Below are positions 22,501 to 32,440 of a stretch of DNA of 64,000 bases, one piece after another; positions within the stretch are counted from its first letter, which is position 1, and the number at the start of each line of letters is the position of its first letter. Origin of the DNA: Atopsyche davidsoni (Eukaryota > Arthropoda > Insecta > Trichoptera > Hydrobiosidae); NCBI GenBank assembly GCA_022113835.1, contig JAILWY010000012.1:8060001-8124000 (forward strand), in the 5' to 3' direction. A program made the translations under genes and the position numbers. The notes beneath the pieces are model-generated. The model ran no database searches. It was not told the origin of the DNA and was given only the letters and a program-made list of their open reading frames with translations.

Positions 22501-25500
22501 GATAGAAAATTAGAGTACAGATATTTAAAAAAAATTATTCAGAAAGTTTACGCAAAATATCAAGAGAAGGCCATTGAAAACTCAGTTTAGCAGAAATTCA
22601 GAAAGTTTCTGACCTTCGTTTTGTCTGATTTAAAATTTAGGGTAACATAATATTCATAATGGGTTCAATAAAAATATAAATAGGGAAATAATATGGTAAT
22701 GACAAAATGCTTACATCAGCTTCATCAATGATAAATCCACCATAACGGTCATTTTTCTTTTTCTTTCTTGGACGATCATCATCTTCATCTTCTTCTTCGT
22801 CATACTCTGATTCTGCTAGGTCCTCGCCTTCTGGTTCTTGTTCATCCTAGAGATATTTAATTTGGTTCACTTGTCAGCAAGCATCGAAATTTTATAATAC
22901 TTTTAGGTAATAGATTCGAAATTTTACCTCAACTTGTTCATCTCCTGAGGCTTCTTTAGCTTCATCATCTTTATTCTGACTTCTGCCTGATCCAGATTGT
23001 GACCTGTGAAGACAACAATTTGTTATTAAGTACACCCATACCTCGCTATACGGCCGCTCGTTATACGGCCTTTCGCTATAACGGCCCTTTTCAATTAAGG
23101 CACGTTTTCGATATACGGCCTAAAATGTTTCGCTATAACAGCAAAAAAAACTTTTTTTCGATGTTATTTTGTTTACGAGCGTTATTCAGTGTGTGCTCAT
23201 AGAGCGGCCGGTTTAGACTTGTCTGTGAGTGTTTTATGTACATATTTATTACTGATTGTTACACATTAGCTGGAAAAATTGGAAATAATTAGGGACATTT
23301 TTAGTACGTAAGTACATATGTATGTATATACAAATATATTTTTTTAATATGTATGTATTTTTTTATTAAACTTATTTTAACTATTGATTATATGGATTGA
23401 GGACAATAACAAACGGAGAATGCCAATGAGTCAAATGACTATCCAGGAAAAAGCTTTAAGTATTTTCGAAAATTTGAAGAATGGAGATAACGATGAACCT
23501 GCTGAAGATGTCACATTCCAAGCAAGCCGAGGATGGTTTGAAAAATTTAAAAATAGATTTAATTTGCATAATTTGAAAATGAAAGGTGAAGCAGCTAGCG
23601 CCGATGAGGCCGCATCTAAGGAATATCCCAACATTTTAAAGGGAATTATTGAGGCCTGATCGCATGTACATTTCAAAAACCGAAAAATCTGCGCCTGGTT
23701 ATAAGGTGTCAAAAGAACGATTAACTTTGCTACTTGGTGCAAATGCCGCGGGTGATTTTAAGCTAAAACCACTTTTAATATATTTGACCGAAAATCCAAG
23801 GCCTATTAAAGGATTAAATAAAAATCAATTACCCGTCATATGGAAATCCAACGAGAAAGCTTGGATGACTAAAGCTACTTTTGAGGATTGGTTCAAAAAT
23901 CACTTTTGTACAGAAGTGAAAAAATATTTGCGAGACAATAACTTAACCAACAAGGCTTTGCTAATTTTGGATAATGCACCAGGGCATCCTACTAATTTAT
24001 CCGAGCTTTCTGAAGATGTCATGATTGAGTACCTTCCGAAAAGTACAACAGCTCTGATCCAACCAATGGATCAGGGTGCAATAGCCACTTTTAAGGCATA
24101 TTACCTACGCCGAACTTTCCAACAACTTATAAGGGAAACCGATGGTAAAGCTTCAATTAAAACATTTGGAAAAAACTATAACATCAAGGATGCTGTTGAC
24201 AGCATCAGTGAATCATGGAAAGAATTAAAATTAACAACAATGAACCATGTTTGGAAAAAAATATGGCCAGAATGTGTAAAAAGTGTTACATATTTAACAA
24301 ATTTGGAACCGATCCCATTGAATTTGTATTAGAATAATTGATTCCTTATACGGCTTTTCGCTTAGCGGCCAAGTTTCGTGGAACGTATCTAGGCCGTAAA
24401 GCGAGGTATGGGTGTAATTAAATAAAGCAACATTTAGGGTGTTTTTACGTGGCAACATTTCTTTCTAAGTTTGTATCTGTAGCTTATTTTATTTTGATGT
24501 GAAATGCATCTTCAATCTGTAAAAATAATTATTAACACACTTTAAGCAGGTAACCAAATTGACTAAACTGATGTGCGTAGCGGGCAAAATTCGCGTAAAA
24601 TTGCACGTGCGAAATCTAGTCTATACACTCTTTGATTTGCACTTTTTGATTTTTTTTCTGCCGTTTAGCAACTCCGAGTTAATTATGAGATTTTTGTTAA
24701 TAAATTGAATGTTATTGTTACACAATAGCTTATATTATATTTATAATTTAAGCGGGTAACCAAATTGACTAAACTGATGTGCGAAGCAAACGAAATTCGC
24801 GTAAAATTGCACGTGTGAAATCTAGTCTATACACTCTTTGATTTGCATGTAGTCAAATAAATCGTTTCCTATAAAAAGTTGAACCACTTCATACACACTT
24901 TGCGGATTACTTGGCATTGCATCAACACCACTTTGTCCTAAAAATTGTTCAATAATTGGAAGATTATCATTCTCTGACCACTCCACTTCTTCATTGTCAC
25001 TTTGATCAGAATCACTGGACAGTATTGGTAGAAGTAACGTTGACGAGTCCTAAACAAACATTACGAGCTGTAAACCTAAAGAGTAAAATTACCTTCTGCT
25101 GCTTTTAGAGTAAACACATTAAAAAAAGTATTAATATGCACCCCACGTTCAGACAGCAGTCCGCGAAACTAGTACCCGCACCGCCTTTAGTGTGTTGATT
25201 ATTTATTGAAATATACTTAAAATAAGATATTTTGTATAGTGATTTTTAGATATTATCTTATCAAATCATTATGAGTTATTAAAGATATACGCATTAAGTA
25301 CACATTTAATTGAATGTTAAATAATTAGCGGGGAAAGAGCTAATCAGTTGAGATTTTAATAATTAACAATGGAGGGCGCTCACAAAAGTACTGTACTGGG
25401 TCATTTGCATTTGAATTTTAGTAATTATTGATTCATTCATATAAAAAAATTGGCAGACTAGTGATAATAGTATTTTTTTACAAGCTAATTGACTATGCTG

Positions 25501-25777
25501 AATGTTTTAAATCCTTTAAAATATTAAAAACGAATAAAATCTACCTAGATCTAGATCTTGATCTGCTTCTAGACACAGATCGAGATCTTGAGCGACTTCT
25601 GGATGGCGACCGACTTCCTGATCTTGAACGGGATCTCGAGCGAGATCCGGAGGCAGACCTAGATCTGTTAGACTGCGCTGATCTATTTGATCTCGCACTA
25701 GCCCTTGAGCGATTAGATCCGACGCTGACGGCATCAGAACCGCTGCCCGAAAAGTTACTTCCCTCAGAATCTGACAT
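19530..25777 (-). CDS. Spt5: Transcription elongation factor Spt5 (DSIF large subunit)
   Basis: Pairs with Spt4 to form DSIF, which binds elongating RNA polymerase II and controls promoter-proximal pausing and processivity in the nucleus. Coding exons on the minus strand: 25777-25545, 23003-22928, 22846-22715 and 22397-19530, total about 1102 aa, close to human (1087) and fly proteins. The first exon encodes [15 protein letters not shown] and a long Ser-Arg stretch; exons 2-3 are acidic with a basic KKKKN patch before GGFIIDEAD. The large last exon starts without ATG ([11 protein letters not shown]), then carries the NGN domain ([14 protein letters not shown], about residues 240-335) that binds Spt4, a series of KOW domains, and an RGG-like linker. 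GSRTP/GSATP-type C-terminal repeats (about 822-904) are the CDK9 target region, followed by SPSPGY/YTPQTP repeats and a final KOW. Intron 1 is 2.5 kb and full of transposon remains. The gene looks intact. Confidence 0.95.
23031..24416 (+). mobile_element. pogo/Tigger-type element, internally deleted
   Basis: Inverted termini of about 25 bp begin TACACCCATACCTCGCTATA on the left and, read inward, TACACCCATACCTCGCTTTA on the right, with the TA target typical of the group. The ends resemble Tigger termini. Subterminal TATACGGCC-like motifs recur several times near the left end. The coding region is broken, see the pseudogene entry. It lies in Spt5 intron 1, in the opposite orientation to Spt5. 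Confidence 0.8.
23384..24332 (+). pseudogene. Broken pogo/Tigger (jerky-like) transposase
   Basis: Two overlapping frames make up the remnant. The first (23384-23659) encodes a CENP-B/Tc5-like DNA-binding segment, with [17 protein letters not shown] as its recognition part. The second (23649-24332) encodes the DDE_1 core from [14 protein letters not shown] onward, including [11 protein letters not shown] (second acidic residue) and [15 protein letters not shown] (third). At the junction near 23655 the piece that normally holds the first catalytic aspartate (the N/D-ETGLFWK-type block) is missing and the frame shifts. The N-terminal helix-turn-helix is also shortened. The product cannot be an active transposase. 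Confidence 0.8.
24544..24640. repeat. 97 bp direct repeat, copy 1 (Spt5 intron 1)
   Basis: Starts AAGCAGGTAACCAAATTGAC and ends TACACTCTTTGATTTGCA. It is nearly identical to the copy at 24750-24846, with 109 bp between them. It may derive from the element that left the piggyBac-like relic next to copy 2, since that reading frame runs into the repeat. Confidence 0.85.
24750..24846. repeat. 97 bp direct repeat, copy 2 (Spt5 intron 1)
   Basis: Second copy of the 24544 repeat, with a handful of substitutions. It directly abuts the 67-codon transposase relic at 24849-25049. Confidence 0.85.
24849..25049 (-). pseudogene. N-terminal relic of a second piggyBac-like transposase
   Basis: A 67-codon open stretch on the minus strand starts right after a GTTTAG acceptor-like site. 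It has an acidic Ser/Asp segment ([16 protein letters not shown]) and then [18 protein letters not shown] and [16 protein letters not shown]. This order (acidic N-terminus, F-x-G-x-x-G, Pro-rich turn, LF-x-x-D-x-L) is that of the start of the piggyBac catalytic region. Nothing of the catalytic core follows. I infer a truncated relic; a small host exon of unknown use is a weaker alternative. Confidence 0.5.
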
Positions 25778-26398
25778 ATTCAGATGTCACAGCCGTAGTA
25801 TTTAAACTACAAAATTTTCCACAAGCTTTAAAGTCATTTATAAAATGTGACAAATACAAATGATTTGAATAAGTACAAGAACGACTCAAATAAGACCACA
25901 ATTTTTTTAGAAAATAAAGAAATGCCACATTCACTGCCGAAAACAGCCAAAGTGGAAAAGAGCAAGAACGATATGGCCATAAAGAAAAACGAGCCATATT
26001 CGCCGAAAAATAATCATAAACAATTTTTATATAAAAAAATTGTAGGTTTGAAGTCAAACTTCTCGGCAGGCTTTGTTATTTATTTTATTTAATATAACAT
26101 GCAAATAAATCATTTTTACTAAAAATCCAACGTCTTTTTAGAACAAGCACCAAAAAAGGCGTTGCGTAAAAACGTAAATAAACGTATATATATATATATA
26201 TATATTGGTTTATATAACCAAGAGAAATTATTAAAAATATTTTATTATCTATGTAACGCATTCACCAAAAACTCGCTCCGTTTCATTATCTGTGGCTTCA
26301 TCTTTCACAGAATCTCAGTACAGAATATAATCGAAGCGGCGTTTGGCTGTCAGTGAGGTTCATTTTATGCTTAAAATTCATTGATTAGTAGAGTAAAT
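25778..26398. promoter_or_regulatory. Head-to-head spacer between Spt5 and SPCS2
   Basis: Spt5 starts leftward at 25777 and SPCS2 exon copies start rightward at 26399 and 27104, so this spacer holds the Spt5 promoter and probably that of SPCS2. It is AT-rich, with a (TA)n run at about 26184-26205. I see no TATA box that I would assign. Confidence 0.5.
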
Positions 26399-26902
26399 AT
26401 GGGAGAAGCCAAAAAAAAGGAGCCTAATACCGAGGTATATTTTTGTGTTTATTTATATTTTATTTTTTTGCTGAAGTACATAATATTATTTTATCGATGT
26501 GACACGTCGGTACTATAATATACCTTACCAAAATATTCAGAATTGTACATGCGATATGTTAAATACATTTTTATTTTCCTTTTATGTCCACAGCATCAAT
26601 TTATCATTTCCGAATTTTGTCATTGACATGTTTCATTCAAATTTATTTGTTTAACCAGTGAGAATGTAAGTCATGCCTATTAGTAAACAGTACGAAGTTG
26701 GTGTTTAACAGTATTTTTTTAAGTATTTAAAACATAGATGTATTTTGTTTTAGGATTTGAAGATAAACAAATTGGATGCATTGGATGATGATATTACAGA
26801 TGTAAGAATCTAAATCATAACAAATTAACTGTAAATATTATAGTAATAACCGGAATATCTATAGGTTGGATAGCAGTTTAGAATTGGTATATTTGGTTTT
26901 CC
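26204..26902 (+). repeat. Tandem duplication unit 1: SPCS2 5' flank, exon 1, exon 2
   Basis: This roughly 0.7 kb unit matches the next unit (26903-27633) along its length, starting TATATAACCAAGAGAAATTA-like and continuing through exon 1, intron 1, exon 2 and part of intron 2. Substitutions and small indels show that the duplication is not very recent. Boundaries are approximate. Confidence 0.85.
26399..26801 (+). pseudogene. Upstream duplicate of SPCS2 exons 1 and 2, possible alternative 5' end
   Basis: Exon 1 copy 26399-26434 encodes MGEAKKKEPNTE and ends at a GTATAT donor. Exon 2 copy 26754-26801 has a TTTTAG acceptor and a GTAAGA donor. It encodes DLKINKLDALDDDITD, against NLKINKWDGSAVKNALDDAIKE in the downstream copy. 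Six residues (GSAVKN) are deleted in frame and the conserved Trp is Leu. Both copies keep splice sites and phase, so a transcript starting here could still make a full-length variant. Loss of conserved residues suggests decay. I label it pseudogene while leaving use as an alternative start open. Confidence 0.6.
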
Positions 26903-27633
26903 TGGTTATATATAACCAAGAGAAATTATTAAAAATATTTTATTGTCTATGTAACGCATTCTCCAAAAACTCGCTACGTTTCATTATATTATTGTCTATG
27001 GCTTCATCTTTCACGGATCTCAAGTACAGAATACAACCAAAGCGGCGTTTGGCTGTCAGTGAGGTTCATTTTATGCTTAAACTGCTTGATTAGTAGAGTA
27101 AATATGGGAGAAGCCAAAAAAGAGGAGCCCAACACCGAGGTATATTTTTATGTTTATTTATATTTTATTTTTTTTGCCGAGGTACATAATATTATTTTAT
27201 CCAAGTGACACGTCAGTACTCACTATATACCTTACCAAAATATTCAGAATTGTATATGCGAAATGTTTTAAATACATTTTTATTTTCCTTTTATGTCCAC
27301 AGCATCAATATATCATTTCTGAATATTGTCCATGACATGTTTCAATCAAATTTATTTGTTTAACCAGTGAGCATTTAAAATGCCTATTACTAAACAGTAC
27401 GAAGTTGGTGTTCATCAGTATTTTTTAAAGTAGTTTTTTACACAGGTGTATTTTATTTTAGAATTTGAAGATAAACAAATGGGATGGATCAGCAGTCAAG
27501 AATGCATTGGATGATGCTATTAAAGAAGTAAGACTTCAAATCATAACAAATTAACTATAAATATTATAGTAATAACTGGAATATCTATAGGTTTGATAGC
27601 GCTTCAGAATTAGTATTTTTGATTTTTCCTCAA
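26903..27633 (+). repeat. Tandem duplication unit 2: SPCS2 5' flank, exon 1, exon 2
   Basis: Second unit of the duplication, carrying the conserved exons used in the SPCS2 model. It holds about 0.2 kb of sequence upstream of exon 1, so promoter elements were probably duplicated together with the exons. Confidence 0.85.
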
Positions 27634-29039
27634 AAATTTCCCCAATATTTTTTCACATTCTGGTGAGACTCGACCCACCATTGTTTTGAATTTTTTTTCA
27701 ATAATAATCATTGACATCAAATCTTTGTCAAACGTCTTTAAATCTCTATGTAGGCTATCAAGCCTTTAAAAAATTGAGCATTGACTCTTATTTTAAAGTA
27801 TAATTGTAATTAAATTGTTGTTTATGATGAGTTGTATAGAATATAAATCAATTTCAGATACTAAAGACAGATTCATCATGTGAAGAGAACTTTGCGTTGA
27901 TGGATGGACGTCTTATTTTATGCGGCTTGGCTGTGGGGGTTGCGTTATATGCTTTATTGTGGGATTACTTATATCCATTCCCTCAGTCAAGGTATTTAAT
28001 ATTTGTTGTTTATAGCTTAATAAGAGTTAGACTCTTAATTTTATATAAATCAGTCATTAATTACTATTTTATAAATCTTTTAATTACCGTTTTATATTTC
28101 AGGCTTGTTCTGATTATATGCGTTTCCTCATATTTCGTATTGATGGGGGTTCTTACTTTATACACAACATTTAAGGAAAAAGGGATCTTTGTTGTTATCA
28201 AGGAGACATCCGGTTCTAGTCATAGGCTATGGGAAGCCAGTTCATATATGAAAAAGTAAGATTGCCTACAATGTTTTTTTAATGTATGTGTACATTTTCA
28301 ACATAATTTTACCCAATTGAATAAGATAGGGTTTGCACATTTCTTGCTACATACAAGATATCACATACTTCTTGTTTAAAAGAATAATCAGCATTTTAGG
28401 TTGATCAAATTTAGGCACATTTAATGTATCAATGTCAATTATTTTCAGTCGACACAAATATTGTTTGCACCAAAAATATCTGAAATTGGCACAAGTGTTA
28501 TATGTTAGTTTTTAAAATTAAAGTATTTCTGTATTTTTTAAAAATATTTTATGGAGTATTCAAACACTGAATAAAAATTTTGTAAGGTATATTTTGTAAC
28601 AATTTTATTCTCAAAAATGAAGGGTTATAATTGTATACTAGATCAACATATTACACAACATAGTTATAATTCTTATCATGGCATGGTAGCACATGAGTTG
28701 TTATGCTTTTTTTATTACTAATAAATTTCTAATATTTTAGATGGCAATGCTGTCTGCACTTATAGTTGAATTTTTGTCCTGTATGAAAACTTCAACCAAT
28801 TTTTAAAAATTAAATTCATTTGTAAAACTAAATGATTGTTTTTTTACAGATATGATGATAAATACCAGCTGGTACTCAGCGTGTATGATGCCAAATCTGG
28901 AAGTAATAGAGAATCATCGTTCACCAAGTCTGTTTCGTGCTTTATTGACACAGAAGGATCTATTGTTCAGAATTTAGTGGAAGTTGAAGTTTTAAAACTG
29001 TGGAATTCCTTAGCCATGGAGCAAAAAAAAGAAAAATAA
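27104..29039 (+). CDS. Spase25: Signal peptidase complex subunit 2 (25 kDa)
   Basis: Non-catalytic subunit of the ER signal peptidase complex, which removes signal peptides from nascent secretory proteins and stabilises the complex at the translocon. Exons: 27104-27139, 27462-27527, 27858-27991, 28103-28255 and 28850-29039, stop TAA; 192 aa, near the fly protein length. The family signature KINKWDGSAVKNALDD is in exon 2. Two membrane helices follow: about 52-70 (LILCGLAVGVALYALLW, then DYLYPFPQS) and about 80-102 (LVLIICVSSYFVLMGVLTLY). The cytosolic C-terminal part has the conserved Y/FDDKY and FTKS motifs and ends basic (EQKKEK). AATAAA signals are at 29143 and 29156. Its 5' exons exist in two tandem copies; this model uses the conserved downstream ones. 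Confidence 0.93.
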
Positions 29040-29228
29040 TGTTATTGACAATAAGTAATTTTAAAATCCACCCAAGCTATTTTTATCTCTTTTTGAAATA
29101 TTCTTCTGCTGATGATTCAGTTATCTGAAAATTTGAGGAGGAAATAAAAATCTTCAATAAAATTATTGATGTGTTTTTAATCATACATTGTTCATTATTA
29201 TTATTATTATAAGTATATATTTATAATA

Positions 29229-30260
29229 CAGGGTGTCCAAAAAGAGTATCGAGTATTTGTTAGTTCAGTAAAACAAAAACTACTAGTAATCAAGTATTTT
29301 TTTTATTGTTGTTTATAAGAATACAAAATGGAAAATTATATCGAATAGATGGTGGTATCCAAATGGTGACCGTTACGCTGCTGGCACTCTTCTAATTTGG
29401 AACGAAGATTGCTGATAACACGCTGACACATAGCCCTCGATATTGCTGCCATTTCTGACCTGATGTTTGTTTTGTTGATCGTCAGATTATTCTCATAAAC
29501 CCTACTTTTAAGGTATCCCCATACGAAATAGTCAAGAGAGCTAAGGAAGCGTCGGGGCTTCTGGGAGTCCAGTTGATGTTACCTCTACGTGGAATGACCT
29601 TATTAGGGAATAATTTGTTAACAGCTTCAATTGATTGATTGGCTGATGGCAAGTGGCCCCGTCTTGTTGGAACCACGTTCTTGAGTTGAAACCTTGCAAC
29701 TCTGGGCCCAAAAATTTTCGCAGCATATCGCAATAACGGTCACTATTCACATTGAGCGGTCGACCTCATCGATCTTCATGAAAATAAGGACCGATTATGC
29801 CTTTAGCAGACATAGCGGCCCACACAACGACCTTTGGTTTGTGCAGGGGTCTTTCATGCTTTCGTCTCGGGTTCTCCACTGCCCAGTATCGACAATTCTG
29901 TTTATAAACATGGCCATTAAGAGAAAAGTTTGCTTCGTCACTGAACAGTGTTTTCAAAGTTGTTGAATCACCGCAGCATTTCGTTCGCGAAATTCAAGCG
30001 ATTTATGTAGTCTGTATCCTTCAATTCTTGCACAAATGTAAATCTTTCTTTAAAATCGAATGCAAGGACAATTTTTTAATGTTCAATGCTTGGCTTCGTT
30101 TTCGGATGGATAAAGACAGATTTTGATAAACTGACGCTTCCACTTCTTCGATTGTTTCCTGGTCACGGACTGAACGACGACGACCAGAGTTTTGAATTTT
30201 TGCCGTCGCACCTGTATTTTCGATCATCCGAATCCATTTTCTAATGCTATCGTCACTTGG
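29229..30260 (-). mobile_element. Decayed Tc1/mariner-superfamily element
   Basis: The left edge CAGGGTGTCCAAAAAGAG at 29229 looks like a mariner-type terminus. The matching other end was not found; it is probably lost or displaced by the GC-rich block that begins near 30260. The coding part is described separately. Confidence 0.6.
29482..30240 (-). pseudogene. Broken Tc1/mariner-type transposase
   Basis: Read on the minus strand, frames overlap and shift. A helix-turn-helix part comes first (SDDSIRKWIRMIENTGATAK, then a GRRRSVRD motif, in 30240-30021). The DDE core follows with FSDEANF (first acidic), VVVWAAMSAKGIIGPYF, and WFQQDGATCH (second). Then comes RGNINWTPRSPDAS, the region of the third. 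Several frame changes separate these blocks, so no intact protein is possible. The WFQQDGATCH signature marks the IS630/Tc1/mariner superfamily; I do not assign a clade. Confidence 0.75.
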
Positions 30261-30805
30261 CGGTTCGCCTGAGCGCCCCCCGCCAGCACCCAGGCGACCG
30301 AGAGCTGCGTCCTCTGGACCCATCGCTCTCCAGTGACGGGAACCGAGGCCCAGGAAGAAGAATACAACCGCGGCAGGGAGCCCACCAGCAATGCCAATCG
30401 CTGGGCCCTGACGCTCAACGACACAAGACCACCAAGACCAGGGAAAGGCTCGATGTGCGCCGCCCAAGGAGGGCACCACGGAGCGGACAGCGCGAGACTT
30501 GCGGATTACTTCTCCCATCCGCACGTCTCCTGCGAGGATATCGGGCAAGAAAGAACAGCGTCTTCTTCTGGACCCGCCGCTACCTGGCGGCGAGAGCACA
30601 AGAAGATGAGGCAAGCAGCACGCCGCAGAGGCGGAAAGTCCTTGAAGGACATGTGAAGCCAAGTTTTTTGTACATGTAAACGTGTGTTTCTCTTTTCCCA
30701 TGTGCCTTCAAGCAGGCCCCGAATAAAAGATACGCTCCAGTACTTCAGTGAATGCTTGCAAGCGGGCTTGGGTACGGGATGCAAACGCCACAAAACAAAA
30801 AAAAA
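30261..30805. other. GC-rich block of unknown type beside the mariner relic
   Basis: Composition changes sharply from AT-rich to GC-rich and back, with open frames on both strands but no recognisable domain. It ends on the plus strand in AAAACAAAAAAAAA, which could be the tail of a 5'-truncated retroposon. No target site duplication was identified. It interrupts the upstream end of the mariner-type transposase. Confidence 0.4.
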
Positions 30806-31689
30806 GGTACAAACCCCTACATTAATTTACAAGCTTAAAAACAAAAATAAAAGTTGAATGGATCAACTTCAATAAAATTATAAACCTTACCATCCAAATA
30901 AAAAAATATTATGGTAGCTTGGGCTCAAGATGTTTTGTTTGATTTAAATAATTATAAACCTTTAAAATTAAACAAATTTTAGAGTAGTCGTGTCAAACTG
31001 TGAAGTGCCATTTACAACCTTTAGGATGTGTTATCAGATCGGGTCAGACGCATAATAATAAAATCCACTCTAAAATTTATAATATATTCATTTAAGTTTT
31101 TGTATCTTTACACATTTTTTAATCTTTAGACATAGATTGATCGAGTATCTTTGATATTAAGTTTAAAAAAAATGTATGGCCACTTGAATAGGTTTGCTGA
31201 GAATACCTAAATATGATTCGGAGTAGTATTTTTTACTGGTGACTTATATCTATAATGTTGTAATATATTATTTGTGACTGAGCTTTTGCTTTTCAAATTC
31301 AGTAAAATTATTTGTATATAAAATGTAAGAATAAAATAATTGTATGATAAATTTAAAATCGTTAATTTAATGAAAATATAATTTCAGATCTGATAGGATG
31401 GATTTCAGCAAAAAAAATAATTCCTAACCAAAAATTACGATTCGCAAATATTTTCCTTATTTATTTTATTAAATTTTTATAATTTTATTTTTAACAATTT
31501 TTTTTTTTTCAACGATTGTATGGCTTCAGATTATCACCGCGGCCTACTCACCGAATAGCCTCAAAAAACTGAGTAAAAATAACAACAAATGACGGACGTG
31601 ATTCTAGATCACAGAATTTCCGTGACGTTAGCTGTCAAAGTTTTAGTCGGGAGCGCAGGTTATGTAATGCGTTTGCTCGCTGCGCTGGT

Positions 31690-31841
31690 GCGGGCAGTCG
31701 CTGGCGGTGAGTCAGTTATTTTGGTTGGATCGCCCAGAGCGAGCGTTTAGCGCTCGATTACGAAATTATATTTTATGCAGACGCGAGTGTTGTGCTTCAT
31801 GTAGTGCTGTCGCTTCTATTTTTGTGTAATTTTTATAACAG
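31690..31841 (+). promoter_or_regulatory. Candidate untranslated first exon of GPD2
   Basis: A GC-richer patch ends in AACAG followed by a GTAAAT donor at 31842. The first GPD2 coding exon begins after a TTTTGCAG acceptor at 38089, so an upstream untranslated exon must exist somewhere. This is the best-looking candidate. The proposal is inference only; a micro-exon donor at about 38004 is another option. Confidence 0.25.
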
Positions 31842-32261
31842 GTAAATTTTAATTGCGCATTAGTAGGTTGTATTCTTTTATGAAATATTTTGTTCTTGAG
31901 CATGTATTTTGTATAATATGTGCTAGTCTATTGTTATTTCCTATGATTTGATTTTATTCCAGATATTTTTTTCATAGTGCATTTCTATCGATGTAATGTT
32001 TACAAAGTGTAGTATACTTATTTAGTTATTTAGTTCTCGGTTATTGTGCCCACTGAATAAATAAATAAGTCTGGCTTTTAAATATGTTCTCTGTAAAAAA
32101 AATTCTGGGCTATTTAATTGCTTTTATATACCTCGAATAAGGGTTAGGTGCATTATTATTAGTTAACACTGGAGCTATTAGTTATTAAATTAAACAAATG
32201 TTACATTATTTGCGTTAATTGATGAAAAAAAAATTAAGATTTTTTATTTTCTCTTTTGTTA

Positions 32262-32440
32262 ATTTATAATAGTCCTCGGGGTTGTGCTAACGATGCGGTG
32301 TGTCCCCTGGTCCTGGCGCAGATTGCGAGGCTTACAAGATGTGGCTTAGGTGGTCGCGTACATGGATTTCTCTATTTTAGTTATTGAGTTTGTGTTGGGG
32401 AAAGTATATGTAAGAAACCCATAACAACTCACTTCATAAA
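32262..32440 (+). repeat. Dispersed repeat, copy A
   Basis: Contains GTGGCTTAGGTGGTCGCGTA and TCCTGGCGCAG. The reverse complement of about 51800-51960 matches over most of the length, and a more diverged relative lies near 51405-51495. The family is unknown to me; a SINE or an untranslated part of a LINE would fit. Confidence 0.6.

Noticed and set aside
30257..30679. 140-codon plus-strand ORF in the GC-rich block
   Set aside because: Competing open frames exist on both strands, with no domain. Described only as a GC-rich block.
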